A DNA stretch of 7,830 nucleotides from CAZJDV01 sp964544865 (GTDB taxonomy: Bacteria; Chloroflexota; Dehalococcoidia; Lucifugimonadales; CAJWER01), in assembly GCA_964544865.1 (NCBI GenBank), contig CAZJDV010000102.1:1-7830 (forward strand). The letters run 5' to 3'. The notes beneath the pieces were generated by a model. The model worked only from the letters and a program-made list of their open reading frames with translations. It was not told the DNA's origin and ran no database searches. This document shows positions 1 to 6,402 of the stretch, in pieces. A program made the position numbers and the translations under genes. Numbering within the stretch: position 1 is the stretch's first letter; each line of letters starts with the position of its first letter.

Positions 1-1777
1 CCGGCGCCTCTTGGATATCCAGCGCATCGGCGATGGAGTCTTGCTCCACCGTGGCCTGCTGGTCGGCCATCAGCCGCGAGTAGACGCCGTTCGCGGCGGC
101 CAGCTCCCCGTGGCCGCCGGACTCGACCAGACGCCCGTCATCGAGCACGAGGATGCGGTCCGCGCCGACCACGCTGGACAGCCGGTGGGCTATGACGAGC
201 GTGGTCCTTCCCGCCATGAGCCGGTCCAGGGCCTCCTGGATGGCGGCCTCGTTCTCGGCATCCACGCTGGAGAGCGCCTCGTCGAGGATGAGTATCGGCG
301 CGGCCTTCAGGAGGGCGCGGGCGATGGCGATTCGCTGCCGCTCCCCGCCGGACAGCTTGATGCCTCGCTCGCCGACGATGGTGCCGTAGCCCTCCGGCAG
401 CGCGGCGATGAACTCATGCGCGTTGGCGGCGTGGGCGGCTTCCTCAAGCTCCTGGGTCGTCGCGCCGGGCATGCCGACCCGCAGGTTGTCCGCCACCGTC
501 CCGTTGAATAGATACGTGTCCTGCGTGACGACCGAGACCTGCTCCCGCAGGGTGTCCAGGGGCAGGTTGCGTAGGTCGCGGTCTCCTAGAAGGACGCGCC
601 CTTGCTGCGGGTCGTAAAAGCGGAGGGCCAGCCACACGACGGTGGACTTGCCCGCTCCGCTGANNNNNNNNNNCACCAGCCCCAGGGTCTCCCTGTCGTG
701 GAGTGTGAAGGACAGGTCGTCCAGAGCATGCCTGCGCCCGCCCTCATAGGCGAACGTGACCGACTCGAATCGAATTTCCGGCGCCGGCGCCGGCTGTGGC
801 TGCGGCGCATCCAGCCCTTTTATGGCTACGGGCGTGTCCAGGAGGGCGAATATGCCCTCGGCAGAGGCCATGGCCACCATGCCCTGGTGGTAGAGCGCGG
901 CCAGCTCCCGCAGGGGCCGGAATACTTCGCCCCCGAGCATCAGCACGACCAGCAGAGTGCTTAGCTCCAGATCGCCGCTGCTCACCCGGAACCCGCCCCA
1001 CACCAGCGCGACCGTCGCCCCGGCGGAGGTGCCCAGCACCGTCGCGCCGGAAGACACGCCGTCCACGGCGACTATCCCCATCGTGCTGCGATACAGACGT
1101 CGCGCGCGCTCGGCCAGAACGGCGGCCCTGATCTTGCTCTGGCCAAACGCCTTGAGTGTGCCCAGCCCCTGCACGCTGTCCAGGAACTCCGCGCCCAGAC
1201 CGCCGAACGCCTGCCTGCGCCTGCGGCTGTTTTCGTCCGTCCACCTCCGCAGCATCCTGGGTATGAAAAGGGTGAAGAGAGCGAACGCCAGGAAAATCAG
1301 ACCGATCTGGACGTCCAATACGGACATGAAGACGAATATCAGGACCGGCGCGGCCAGCGCCACCATGAATTGGGGCAGATACTGCCCAAAGAAGGTCTCC
1401 AGGCTCTCTACTCCGTCGACGAGGGACATTAGGATGTCGCCGGTCCGTCGCCGCTCGATGAAGCTGGGGCCCAAGGCCAATATGTGTTGGTAAAGACGCC
1501 CCCGTATCTCAATCTTCGTCCGCACCGCGGTGGAATGGCTAATGGAATCGCGGAGGTACTGCAACACGCCGCGGGCTGCTATGAGCGCTCCGAGCACGGC
1601 CAGCGGCATGACAATTGCGCGGAGAGACTCGCCCTGAAATACCTGGGCGATGATCCAGCCTGTCAGCGCGAGTCGCGCTATGCCCGCTCCGAGCGCCGCC
1701 ATGCCAACGACGGCCGCCAGCAGGATGCGCATCCGCAACCCTTTGCTCAATGCAAACAGACGCAGGTTGAAATACAT
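1..1777 (-). CDS. ABC exporter half-transporter, CydD-like (3' end cut by window; scaffold gap inside)
   Basis: This is a fused membrane-plus-ATPase ABC exporter subunit that probably moves a small substrate across the cytoplasmic membrane as a dimer. Residues 1-310 are the transmembrane domain. GVESLETFFGQYLPQ (122-136) and LGTLKAFGQSK (205-215) resemble the corresponding stretches of CydD, the cysteine/glutathione exporter subunit of cytochrome bd assembly. A Pro/Ala-rich linker (about 324-333) leads to the nucleotide-binding domain. Counting the N run, this shows A-loop Tyr344, Walker A SGAGKST (373-379, preceding residues masked), Q-loop Gln419, signature LSGGE (475-479), Walker B ILILDE (495-500) and H-loop His531. 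The ATG at 1777 is the first in frame after a TGA 21 bases upstream; GAGG lies 12 bases before it. About 592 codons are visible with no stop, close to full family length. No CydC partner is in view, so it may instead be a general lipid or drug exporter. Confidence 0.85.
   Translation of the reverse strand, partial: MYFNLRLFALSKGLRMRILLAAVVGMAALGAGIARLALTGWIIAQVFQGESLRAIVMPLAVLGALIAARGVLQYLRDSISHSTAVRTKIEIRGRLYQHILALGPSFIERRRTGDILMSLVDGVESLETFFGQYLPQFMVALAAPVLIFVFMSVLDVQIGLIFLAFALFTLFIPRMLRRWTDENSRRRRQAFGGLGAEFLDSVQGLGTLKAFGQSKIRAAVLAERARRLYRSTMGIVAVDGVSSGATVLGTSAGATVALVWGGFRVSSGDLELSTLLVVLMLGGEVFRPLRELAALYHQGMVAMASAEGIFALLDTPVAIKGLDAPQPQPAPAPEIRFESVTFAYEGGRRHALDDLSFTLHDRETLGLVXXXXSGAGKSTVVWLALRFYDPQQGRVLLGDRDLRNLPLDTLREQVSVVTQDTYLFNGTVADNLRVGMPGATTQELEEAAHAANAHEFIAALPEGYGTIVGERGIKLSGGERQRIAIARALLKAAPILILDEALSSVDAENEAAIQEALDRLMAGRTTLVIAHRLSSVVGADRILVLDDGRLVESGGHGELAAANGVYSRLMADQQATVEQDSIADALDIQEAP
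664..673. other. Assembly gap (10 N) inside the Walker A motif
   Basis: Ten unknown bases interrupt the ABC transporter gene between Val368 and the visible SGAGKST. Family Walker A spacing (V-G-x-S-G-x-G-K-S) needs six bases between the Val and Ser codons. The assembly shows twelve (ten N plus TC). The run is therefore probably a fixed-length placeholder. The reading frame happens to be kept. Confidence 0.9.
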
Positions 1778-1841
1778 GTTTCTAAGAGACCTCGCTCACG
1801 TTTTCGGCCGGCAATCAGTCCAGTTCGTATTGACCCAGTAT

Positions 1842-1928
1842 GTCATTGTGAGGAGCGGAGCTCTTTCGCGCTTGGGCGCGTCGCGTGGCCCCATCCACCC
1901 CCAGATTCTTCGCTCCGCTCAAAATGAC
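1842..1928. repeat. Dispersed inverted-repeat element (REP/MITE-like), 87 bp
   Basis: The left end GTCATTGTGAG plus GAGCGGAGC is matched by the complement of the right end, GTCATTTTGAG then CGGAGCG. This gives termini about 11 bp long with one mismatch, followed by a shared CGGAGC. Inside is a perfect small hairpin, CGCGC-TTGG-GCGCG (1867-1880). The element lies in the gap between the PAP2 stop and the ABC transporter start. Its termini resemble the short non-coding repeats whose spurious translation (FERSEES) often appears in bacterial protein predictions. Mobility and function are not shown by the sequence. Confidence 0.75.
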
Positions 1929-1955
1929 ATTGGCGAGACCCAGGTGGGCTGACTA

Positions 1956-2537
1956 CTAGGCCAGGCAAAGTATTCGCGCGGCCTTGATGGCCATGATCGG
2001 GACCGGCCCCAGCAGGCCCCGCAGCCGGTATGCCACGACGGCCCCGGCGACGCCGATCAACGCCCCCACGATGATGTCCGACGGATAGTGGACCCCGGCG
2101 TAGACCCGCAGGAACCCATGAATCGCCGCGACCGCGAGCATAGCCGTGCCGGCCCACCTGTTGAAACCCCACACCGCTGCCGCCAGGGCGAAGAACGCGG
2201 CGGCCGAGTTGGACGGCATCGAGGAATCGGTAGGGTGGTAGAACAGCAGCGATACGTCCAGTTCCACGAAGGGCCGGGGCCTGAAGAAGATACCGTTTCC
2301 GATGAACACCATCCAGTTCGCCAGCGCCATCCCCGCAAGTGCCGTCAGCACGCCGAGCTGGTATCTCAGCCGCGTCCCGCCGTCCGCTCCCGCGAACCAT
2401 AGCGCCAGCAGGCCAAGCCCGAGGACGGCCGTAGCCAGGTAGTCGCTGACCAGCCACTCCACGAGCCTGTCGAGAGGCCCAAGTGTGCCCACCCAGCCAT
2501 TTATTCGGAGAAATACGACTTCGTCTGCGCGCGCCAT
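1956..2537 (-). CDS. PAP2-superfamily membrane phosphatase-like protein, atypical active site
   Basis: This 193-residue polytopic membrane protein of the type-2 phosphatidic acid phosphatase superfamily is most like the undecaprenyl-diphosphate phosphatases (BcrC/YbjG type), which recycle the lipid carrier of cell-wall synthesis. Hydrophobic segments lie near 32-50, 60-80, 112-126, 130-145 and 155-172. Motif 1 is FFRPRPF (84-90), but Asn81 sits where the usual Lys of K-x6-RP would be. Motif 2 is SSMPSNSA (105-112), with Ser111 in place of the histidine of the usual PSGH. Motif 3 is RVYAGVHYPSD (144-154), keeping Arg144, His150 and Asp154. The fold is clear; catalysis by the standard mechanism is doubtful. 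The ATG at 2537 overlaps the preceding gene by 37 bases, suggesting coupled translation. It stops with TAG at 1956. Confidence 0.85.
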   Translation of the reverse strand: MARADEVVFLRINGWVGTLGPLDRLVEWLVSDYLATAVLGLGLLALWFAGADGGTRLRYQLGVLTALAGMALANWMVFIGNGIFFRPRPFVELDVSLLFYHPTDSSMPSNSAAAFFALAAAVWGFNRWAGTAMLAVAAIHGFLRVYAGVHYPSDIIVGALIGVAGAVVAYRLRGLLGPVPIMAIKAARILCLA

Positions 2538-2950
2538 TCTCTCGACCAGTAGTGAATGTTTTGGGCGACGGCCCTCAAGTACGTGGAGTCTTGCAGGGCG
2601 TGCAGCCCAAATCGGGGCGACGGGCCGCCGCGGTACGTCCGGGCGTTCGTGACCGAAGTGACCACGACGGTGAGCAACCAGGCGGTCAGCGCGCCCATGA
2701 AGAAAGCCATCGCCACCTCGTTGGAGGACAGGCCGCCCAGATGGTCGCTGATGTTGCGTTCCTCCGTCCCAAAGAACCAGAAGGCCGCGGCCAGCGCGAG
2801 ACCGAACCCGAGAAGCCTGGCCACAACCGCGGAGCCGAATATCAGCAGGCCCCTCAGACCGCCGAGACTCGCCGCTATCTGGAGGACTCCGAATGCAGCT
2901 ACGGTGACCAGGATGTAGTAGTCGATCGAGAAGGATTTTAGTACGGGCAT
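2501..2950 (-). CDS. Small integral membrane protein of unknown function
   Basis: I do not recognise this 149-residue protein. The sequence shows about three hydrophobic segments (roughly 10-31, 35-60 and 79-101). A charged loop EERNISDH (63-70) lies between the second and third. A polar C-terminal tail (about 103-149) contains ALQDSTYLRAVAQN and ends rich in Trp, Arg and Tyr; it is probably cytosolic by the positive-inside rule. The ATG at 2950 has no strong Shine-Dalgarno, and the gene begins 73 bases after the ilvE stop on the same strand. Its 3' end overlaps the PAP2 gene by 37 bases, so the two are likely made together and may act on the same envelope process. Codon use matches its neighbours. 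Coding status is well supported; function is open. Confidence 0.75.
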   Translation of the reverse strand: MPVLKSFSIDYYILVTVAAFGVLQIAASLGGLRGLLIFGSAVVARLLGFGLALAAAFWFFGTEERNISDHLGGLSSNEVAMAFFMGALTAWLLTVVVTSVTNARTYRGGPSPRFGLHALQDSTYLRAVAQNIHYWSREWRAQTKSYFSE

Positions 2951-2985
2951 ATTGTTGGGCCGTTAGCGACTACGCTGATCGCGTT

Positions 2986-3006
2986 CTCGATGAGCGCGGC
3001 ATCGAG
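2986..3006 (-). other. Perfect 7-bp inverted repeat between ilvE and the membrane-protein gene
   Basis: CTCGATG and CATCGAG flank a seven-base spacer just after the ilvE stop. No T-tract follows on the minus strand, so it is not a standard intrinsic terminator. It could be an mRNA-stabilising or processing hairpin, and transcription from ilvE into the next two genes remains plausible. Confidence 0.4.
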
Positions 3007-3023
3007 CCGGCAGGCGCCCGCAC

Positions 3024-3953
3024 CTAGCCGCCGGGCGTGATGGCGACAGTCCAGTCAAAGTATTTGGGATTGTTGCCCCGAATGAGGTCGAGGTAGAGGT
3101 CCCGAAGCCGCTGTGTGATAGGCCCGACACCGCCGTTGCCAATGGGCCGGTTGTCCAGCTCTCCCACCGGCGTTATGTGTGCGGCGGTCCCGGTGAGAAA
3201 GACCTCGTCGGCCAGATAGAGCTCGCTGCGGCGTATGCCCCTCTCGACGACCTTCAGACCCAGCTCCTCTTCCGCCAGCCTCCATGCGGAGTCGCGCGTG
3301 ATGCCTATCAGATTGTTGTCGCCGACCAGCGGGGTGTAGAGCACGCCTTTGGAGACCATGAACAGGTTCTCGCCCGAGCCCTCGGACACGCCCCCATCCT
3401 GGTTCATGAAGATGGCTTCGTCGAAGCCCGCCAGCACCGCCTCCGTCTTAGCCAGGATGCTGTTGACGTAGTGGCCGGAGATCTTCACCCTGGGCGGAAT
3501 GACGGTATCGTCGATGCGGCGCCATGACGACGTGCAGCAGCGAATGGCGCCGTCGGCCTTTATGTATGAGCCGAAGGGCACGGTTATCAGCGCGAAGTCG
3601 CTGCTGAGCTCGTGGAGCTTCAGGTTTGCGACCAGCTCCTCGCTCTTGTATGCGATTGGGCGGATGTACAGGTCCTCCCGGTAGCCGCACCGCTCGATGA
3701 GCTCGATTGTGATCTTCATGAGCTCGTCGACCGAGTGAGGGATGTCCAGCAACATGATCTTACATCCCTGGAGAAGGCGCTCGTAGTGCTCCCTGGGACG
3801 GAAGACGAACATCTTTCCGGCCTGTTCGTTCCAGTTGCCGCGAATCCCTTCGAATACGGCCGTTCCGTAGTGCAGTGCGTGGGTCGTGATGTTGACGTTC
3901 GCCTCGGACAGCGGGACGATCTTACCTCGGAAGTAGGCCAGGGCCTGGGACAT
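3024..3953 (-). CDS. ilvE: Branched-chain amino acid aminotransferase
   Basis: This 309-residue, PLP-dependent class IV (fold type IV) aminotransferase of the cytosol transfers the amino group between glutamate and the 2-oxo acids of Leu, Ile and Val. That is the last step of branched-chain amino acid synthesis and the first of their breakdown. The N-terminal THALHYGTAVFEGIRG (24-39) is the IlvE signature. The Schiff-base lysine is Lys157 in RVKISGHYVNS. The SEGSGENLF motif (190-198) holds the conserved Glu191, and GTAAHITPVGEL (255-266) matches the substrate/phosphate loop, with His259 where many homologues have Glu. Length equals the family norm. The ATG at 3953 sits seven bases after AAAGGAG and is preceded by a near-consensus promoter. 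It leads a probable unit with the membrane-protein and PAP2 genes, though no other ilv or leu gene is present here. Confidence 0.97.
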   Translation of the reverse strand: MSQALAYFRGKIVPLSEANVNITTHALHYGTAVFEGIRGNWNEQAGKMFVFRPREHYERLLQGCKIMLLDIPHSVDELMKITIELIERCGYREDLYIRPIAYKSEELVANLKLHELSSDFALITVPFGSYIKADGAIRCCTSSWRRIDDTVIPPRVKISGHYVNSILAKTEAVLAGFDEAIFMNQDGGVSEGSGENLFMVSKGVLYTPLVGDNNLIGITRDSAWRLAEEELGLKVVERGIRRSELYLADEVFLTGTAAHITPVGELDNRPIGNGGVGPITQRLRDLYLDLIRGNNPKYFDWTVAITPGG

Positions 3954-3960
3954 CTATGCA

Positions 3961-3967
3961 CTCCTTT
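3961..3967 (-). promoter_or_regulatory. Strong Shine-Dalgarno of ilvE
   Basis: AAAGGAG lies seven bases before the ATG at 3953, ideal spacing, and fixes the ilvE start. Confidence 0.85.
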
Positions 3968-3986
3968 GTGCAGAAAGCTGAGGCAA

Positions 3987-4016
3987 ATTATAATCAACCC
4001 CATTCGATAATGACAA
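3987..4016 (-). promoter_or_regulatory. Sigma-70-type promoter of ilvE
   Basis: On the minus strand TTGTCA (4011-4016) is followed after 18 bases by a perfect TATAAT (3987-3992), about 30 bases ahead of the ilvE Shine-Dalgarno. The block is AT-rich in an otherwise GC-rich window. Transcription should begin near 3980, giving a short leader with no room for an attenuator. Confidence 0.75.
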
Positions 4017-4121
4017 CATGGCGTGAAACGTGGGGGATGGAGGGGTTGCTCGCACGAGGGAGTGCTGTCCGCCTGGGGGGCGACCGGTGCGTCACCGGGC
4101 CAGCGGGCTGGTTGGCGCGCG

Positions 4122-4613
4122 CTAGCTGCCGAACATAAAGAAGGGGCTGCTCTCGGCTGTCTCGATCAGCCCGGCTCTGTCCGCCGGGACGCCGCTCGCC
4201 AGGGTGACGGTCAACTCCAGCCACATGTCGTCTTCTCCGGAAGGTACGAGGAGCGCCAGGGCTTCGTCGTCCCACTTCGATATGGTGTACTTGGACCCTA
4301 TCGCACGAGGCGACGTGATCCAGGCGCCCGTTCGGAAATAGGCGGTCTCTCCTCCCACGGTCACCGGCTCCATTCGCTCGAGCTGCCAGGCTAGTCCTCG
4401 GCGGGTAACCGGCCGGAGATGCACCATCTCTCCATCAACGCCACGGAAGGAAGACACCGAGATCTTCTCAGGCTGCGTGGAGGCCGGCGTGGCTACGGAC
4501 GCCTCGGAAATCGCCGGCGGAGATGGCTCGACTGAAGGTCGCTCAGACCGCGCGCAGGCGAGGATTGACGACAATACCAACACCGCAAGAAACGACAACA
4601 GGCGTTGTTTCAT
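4122..4613 (-). CDS. Putative lipoprotein, unknown function
   Basis: This predicted 163-residue secreted lipoprotein is not one I recognise. Residues 1-19 form a signal peptide: a basic MKQR start, a hydrophobic core (about 5-18), then a lipobox ending ILAC, so Cys20 would carry the lipid. A Pro/Ser/Ala-rich, probably flexible tether (about 24-50) follows. The C-terminal domain (about 51-163) holds GGETAYFRTGAWI and IGSKYTISKWDDEALALLV, and looks like a small extracytoplasmic beta domain. I chose the ATG at 4613 because it starts exactly at the signal peptide. A TTG at 4661 would add 16 residues that spoil it. The ribosome site is weak (AGGG about 5 bases upstream). It lies about 75 bases after the deacetylase frame and ahead of the ilvE promoter; no cotranscription is evident. 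Confidence 0.7.
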   Translation of the reverse strand: MKQRLLSFLAVLVLSSILACARSERPSVEPSPPAISEASVATPASTQPEKISVSSFRGVDGEMVHLRPVTRRGLAWQLERMEPVTVGGETAYFRTGAWITSPRAIGSKYTISKWDDEALALLVPSGEDDMWLELTVTLASGVPADRAGLIETAESSPFFMFGS

Positions 4614-4688
4614 GTCTGCCCTGCTACGAATTGGGACATATGACGTCGCTCCCCGTACCAATCGTTTCGAGTCGGAAAAGGCATCGCT

Positions 4689-4934
4689 CTACCCGTCGCT
4701 CAAAGTGCCTTCCAGATAAATGCGGAACGCGTCGGGCTGGTGGATAAGAAACTGGAAGTCCACGGAGGGCAAACGGTACGGGTTCGAGTTACGGGTGATG
4801 TATCGGGCGGCGTAGGGCGGGCCGCCGTTGGCCTCGTCGGAACCTTCGACGCCCGCAAGCTCGGCGTAGCTGACGGGTTTGCCGTCGGCGCGATACTCCT
4901 AGCCGATGATCCACAGCCGCCCGAAACGGTAGCG
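4689..4934 (-). pseudogene. C-terminal part of the polysaccharide deacetylase, cut off by TAA and TAG in frame
   Basis: The deacetylase frame continues past the TAA at 4935-4937 for 82 more codons, interrupted only by a TAG at 4899-4901, and ends at the TAG at 4689-4691. The codons are typical of the window (third positions mostly G or C). The translation is protein-like: RYRFGRLWIIG between the stops, then EYRADGKPVSYAELAGVE and, at the end, FLIHQPDAFRIYLEGTL. With both stops read through, the protein would be 267 residues, a more usual size for a NodB-type deacetylase than 185. This points to recent nonsense mutations, two base-calling errors, or (least likely) stop-codon recoding. Each stop is one C-to-T change from a Gln codon, or one change from Lys or Glu. 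Confidence 0.7.
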
Positions 4935-5492
4935 TTACTTGACCTCCCGCTCGGCGATGCTGCTCCAGGTGGTGGATGTGAACGCGAAGTCCCTGGGCAT
5001 GAAGCCCAATCCGGCCTCGATCGCCTGGTTAGATCGGTCCAACTCCTCCGCGATTCTCCTTCCCGAGGGGGCCTCGACGCCGAGGTCGGAGTGGGTGACG
5101 GTATGGGCGCCGATGTGCCAGCCCGCATCGACGAGCTTCCGCAGCTCGTCCCAGGTCAGGAATTCCTCAGTGTCGCCGGTGGTGGCCTGGGATCCGGACC
5201 AGGTCGGGTCCAGGGGAGCGGTAAAGATGAAGAGGTTGCCGGCGTAACCGTGGCCGGCCAGCACCTCGCGGACCTCATAACGCATGGACCTCACAGGATG
5301 GTCGAAGTCGAACATGATGGGCCGGTCCGGGAGTGTGGCGGTCCCGTCGCGCCAGGCGGCTAGGTCGTCATAGTCGATGGACTCGAACCCCATCTCCCGG
5401 GCGATGCCGACGAGCCGGTCCAGGTGCTCGACGGTGAGCGGCCTGTCACCGTCCGGCCGGATGCCGTGGCACATTGTGATGGGGATCCTCAT
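4935..5492 (-). CDS. Polysaccharide deacetylase (NodB-type), probably truncated
   Basis: The 185 codons up to the first stop encode a NodB-homology domain, a metal-dependent barrel that removes acetyl groups from polysaccharides or related amides. PIMFDFDHPVRS (58-69) is the motif-1 region; Asp62 and Asp64 stand in for the usual TFDD pair, a divergent form. HIGAHTVTH (126-134) is motif 2, with His130 and His134 as expected metal ligands. PRDFAFTSTTWSS (166-178) would be the motif-3 region. I chose the ATG at 5492, with GGAG eight bases upstream. A longer frame to 5582 would run back into the lexA terminator and adds a Cys/Arg-rich stretch unlike a protein N-terminus. No signal peptide is visible, so it may act in the cytosol. 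The substrate cannot be told from the sequence. Confidence 0.8.
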   Translation of the reverse strand: MRIPITMCHGIRPDGDRPLTVEHLDRLVGIAREMGFESIDYDDLAAWRDGTATLPDRPIMFDFDHPVRSMRYEVREVLAGHGYAGNLFIFTAPLDPTWSGSQATTGDTEEFLTWDELRKLVDAGWHIGAHTVTHSDLGVEAPSGRRIAEELDRSNQAIEAGLGFMPRDFAFTSTTWSSIAEREVK

Positions 5493-5560
5493 GGGCTGTT
5501 CTCCGAACGGATGTCGTTCTACCCGAGGACGGCGCCGACAACATAACACGACGGGTAAGA

Positions 5561-5593
5561 ATGAACAAAAAGCCGGGCACACGGCCCGGCTTT
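5561..5593 (-). terminator. Intrinsic terminator of lexA
   Basis: A 10-bp perfect stem, AAAGCCGGGC and GCCCGGCTTT (5569-5578 with 5584-5593), has a five-base loop. On the minus strand it is followed by a T-rich run (CTTTTTGTTC). It lies 27 bases after the lexA stop and before the deacetylase start, so it separates these two units. Confidence 0.9.
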
Positions 5594-5619
5594 GGTCCTA
5601 TAACGTGGTGAAGGTGCGC

Positions 5620-6264
5620 TTACACGGTCCTGACCACCCCTATCACCCTGCCTTGAACAAAGACCTTGTCTGCCGGCACCGTGATCGGTTTCATCGCGCT
5701 GTTCGCGGGCTGGAGCGTCACCATGCCGCTCTCCATGTGGAAGTGCTTCAGGGTGACCTCCTCACGGTCGGTGAGCCATGCCGCCACCATGTCGCCCTCT
5801 TGCGGCTGGTCGACGGGCTCAAGGAGCACGAGGTCCCCGTCGGCGACCAGAGCGTCGATCATCGACTCGCCCTTTACCTTGACCGCGAAGATGTCCTCCT
5901 TGCTCTGGGTCAGGAACTCGGGCAGGTCGATGTTGTCGACCTCCTCGGTGCTCCAGGAGCCCGACAGGGGCGTGGGGAGTGGGTCGCCGGCGGCGATGTT
6001 GCCGACGATCGGCACGGTGACGAAAGAATTCCGAGGTCGGGACGCGGCGCCCAGGAGCTCGATGCCTCGCGACACCTCCGCATCGCGTCTCAGATGTCCC
6101 TCTCGCTGCAGGATCCGCAGATTGTAGTCCACCACAGAGGTAGAGCTTATCTCGCACCCGTGCTGGATGTCTCGAACGGTGGGCGGGTACTGGTGCTCGG
6201 CCATGAAGTAACCTATGAACTCCAGCATGCGCTCCTGTCTCGGCGAAAGGTTCTTTTTCTTCAT
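5620..6264 (-). CDS. lexA: LexA repressor, SOS-response regulator (self-cleaving serine protease)
   Basis: LexA is a dimeric DNA-binding repressor of DNA-repair genes; it cleaves itself when RecA filaments form on damaged DNA. The 214 residues show both domains. A winged helix-turn-helix (about 1-72) contains YPPTVRDIQ (26-34) and SSTSVVDYNLRILQREG (40-56). The S24 protease domain starts at about 82. The cleavage site is Ala92-Gly93 in NIAAGDPL, the nucleophile is Ser134 in KGESMID, and the general-base lysine is Lys173 in VTLKHF. All key residues are present, so it should be active. I chose the ATG at 6264 (MKKKNLS) because GAGG lies six bases upstream. The in-frame ATG at 6312 would add 16 residues and sits at the predicted transcription start. 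The gene is monocistronic, with its own promoter-operator and terminator. Confidence 0.96.
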   Translation of the reverse strand: MKKKNLSPRQERMLEFIGYFMAEHQYPPTVRDIQHGCEISSTSVVDYNLRILQREGHLRRDAEVSRGIELLGAASRPRNSFVTVPIVGNIAAGDPLPTPLSGSWSTEEVDNIDLPEFLTQSKEDIFAVKVKGESMIDALVADGDLVLLEPVDQPQEGDMVAAWLTDREEVTLKHFHMESGMVTLQPANSAMKPITVPADKVFVQGRVIGVVRTV

Positions 6265-6316
6265 CGGCGTCCTCGCTATCTTCAGGCGGTCCCTCGGGCC
6301 ATAAGTACGCATGTGC

Positions 6317-6330
6317 GGAACAAATGTACC
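6317..6330. promoter_or_regulatory. Candidate LexA operator (SOS box)
   Basis: GGAAC-AAAT-GTACC is an inverted repeat matching GAAC-N4-GTTC, the Bacillus/Actinobacteria-type SOS box, at seven of eight core positions. It covers the predicted -10 hexamer of lexA, the expected place for autorepression. Operator identity is inferred from position and half-sites. Confidence 0.6.
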
Positions 6331-6351
6331 ACGACACTCAGGGGGAGTCAA
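6323..6351 (-). promoter_or_regulatory. lexA promoter
   Basis: On the minus strand TTGACT (6346-6351) and TACATT (6323-6328) are separated by 17 bases. They match the sigma-70 consensus at five and four of six positions. Transcription would start near 6316, leaving a leader of about 50 bases before the ATG at 6264. Confidence 0.6.
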
Positions 6352-6402
6352 GGGCTCCTTATCTGAGGATCAGGGTGTTTCGGTTGTCTCTTGCCAGTGA
6401 GA

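Noticed and set aside
11..1244. Several 60-180-codon frames over the ABC transporter on both strands
   Set aside because: They are alternative frames of a gene with all ABC motifs in one continuous frame.
1843..2457. 204-codon minus-strand frame over the PAP2 gene and the repeat
   Set aside because: It is a shadow frame of the PAP2 gene; its end translates the repeat into the familiar FERSEES-type artefact.
4700..5128. 142-codon minus-strand frame overlapping the deacetylase
   Set aside because: Pro/Ser/Arg-rich shadow of the deacetylase; the true frame continues in register through the two stops, so no frameshift is needed.
5498..5520. GTTC and GAAC half-sites before the deacetylase as a second SOS box
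   Set aside because: The spacing (seven bases, or reversed order) does not fit GAAC-N4-GTTC.
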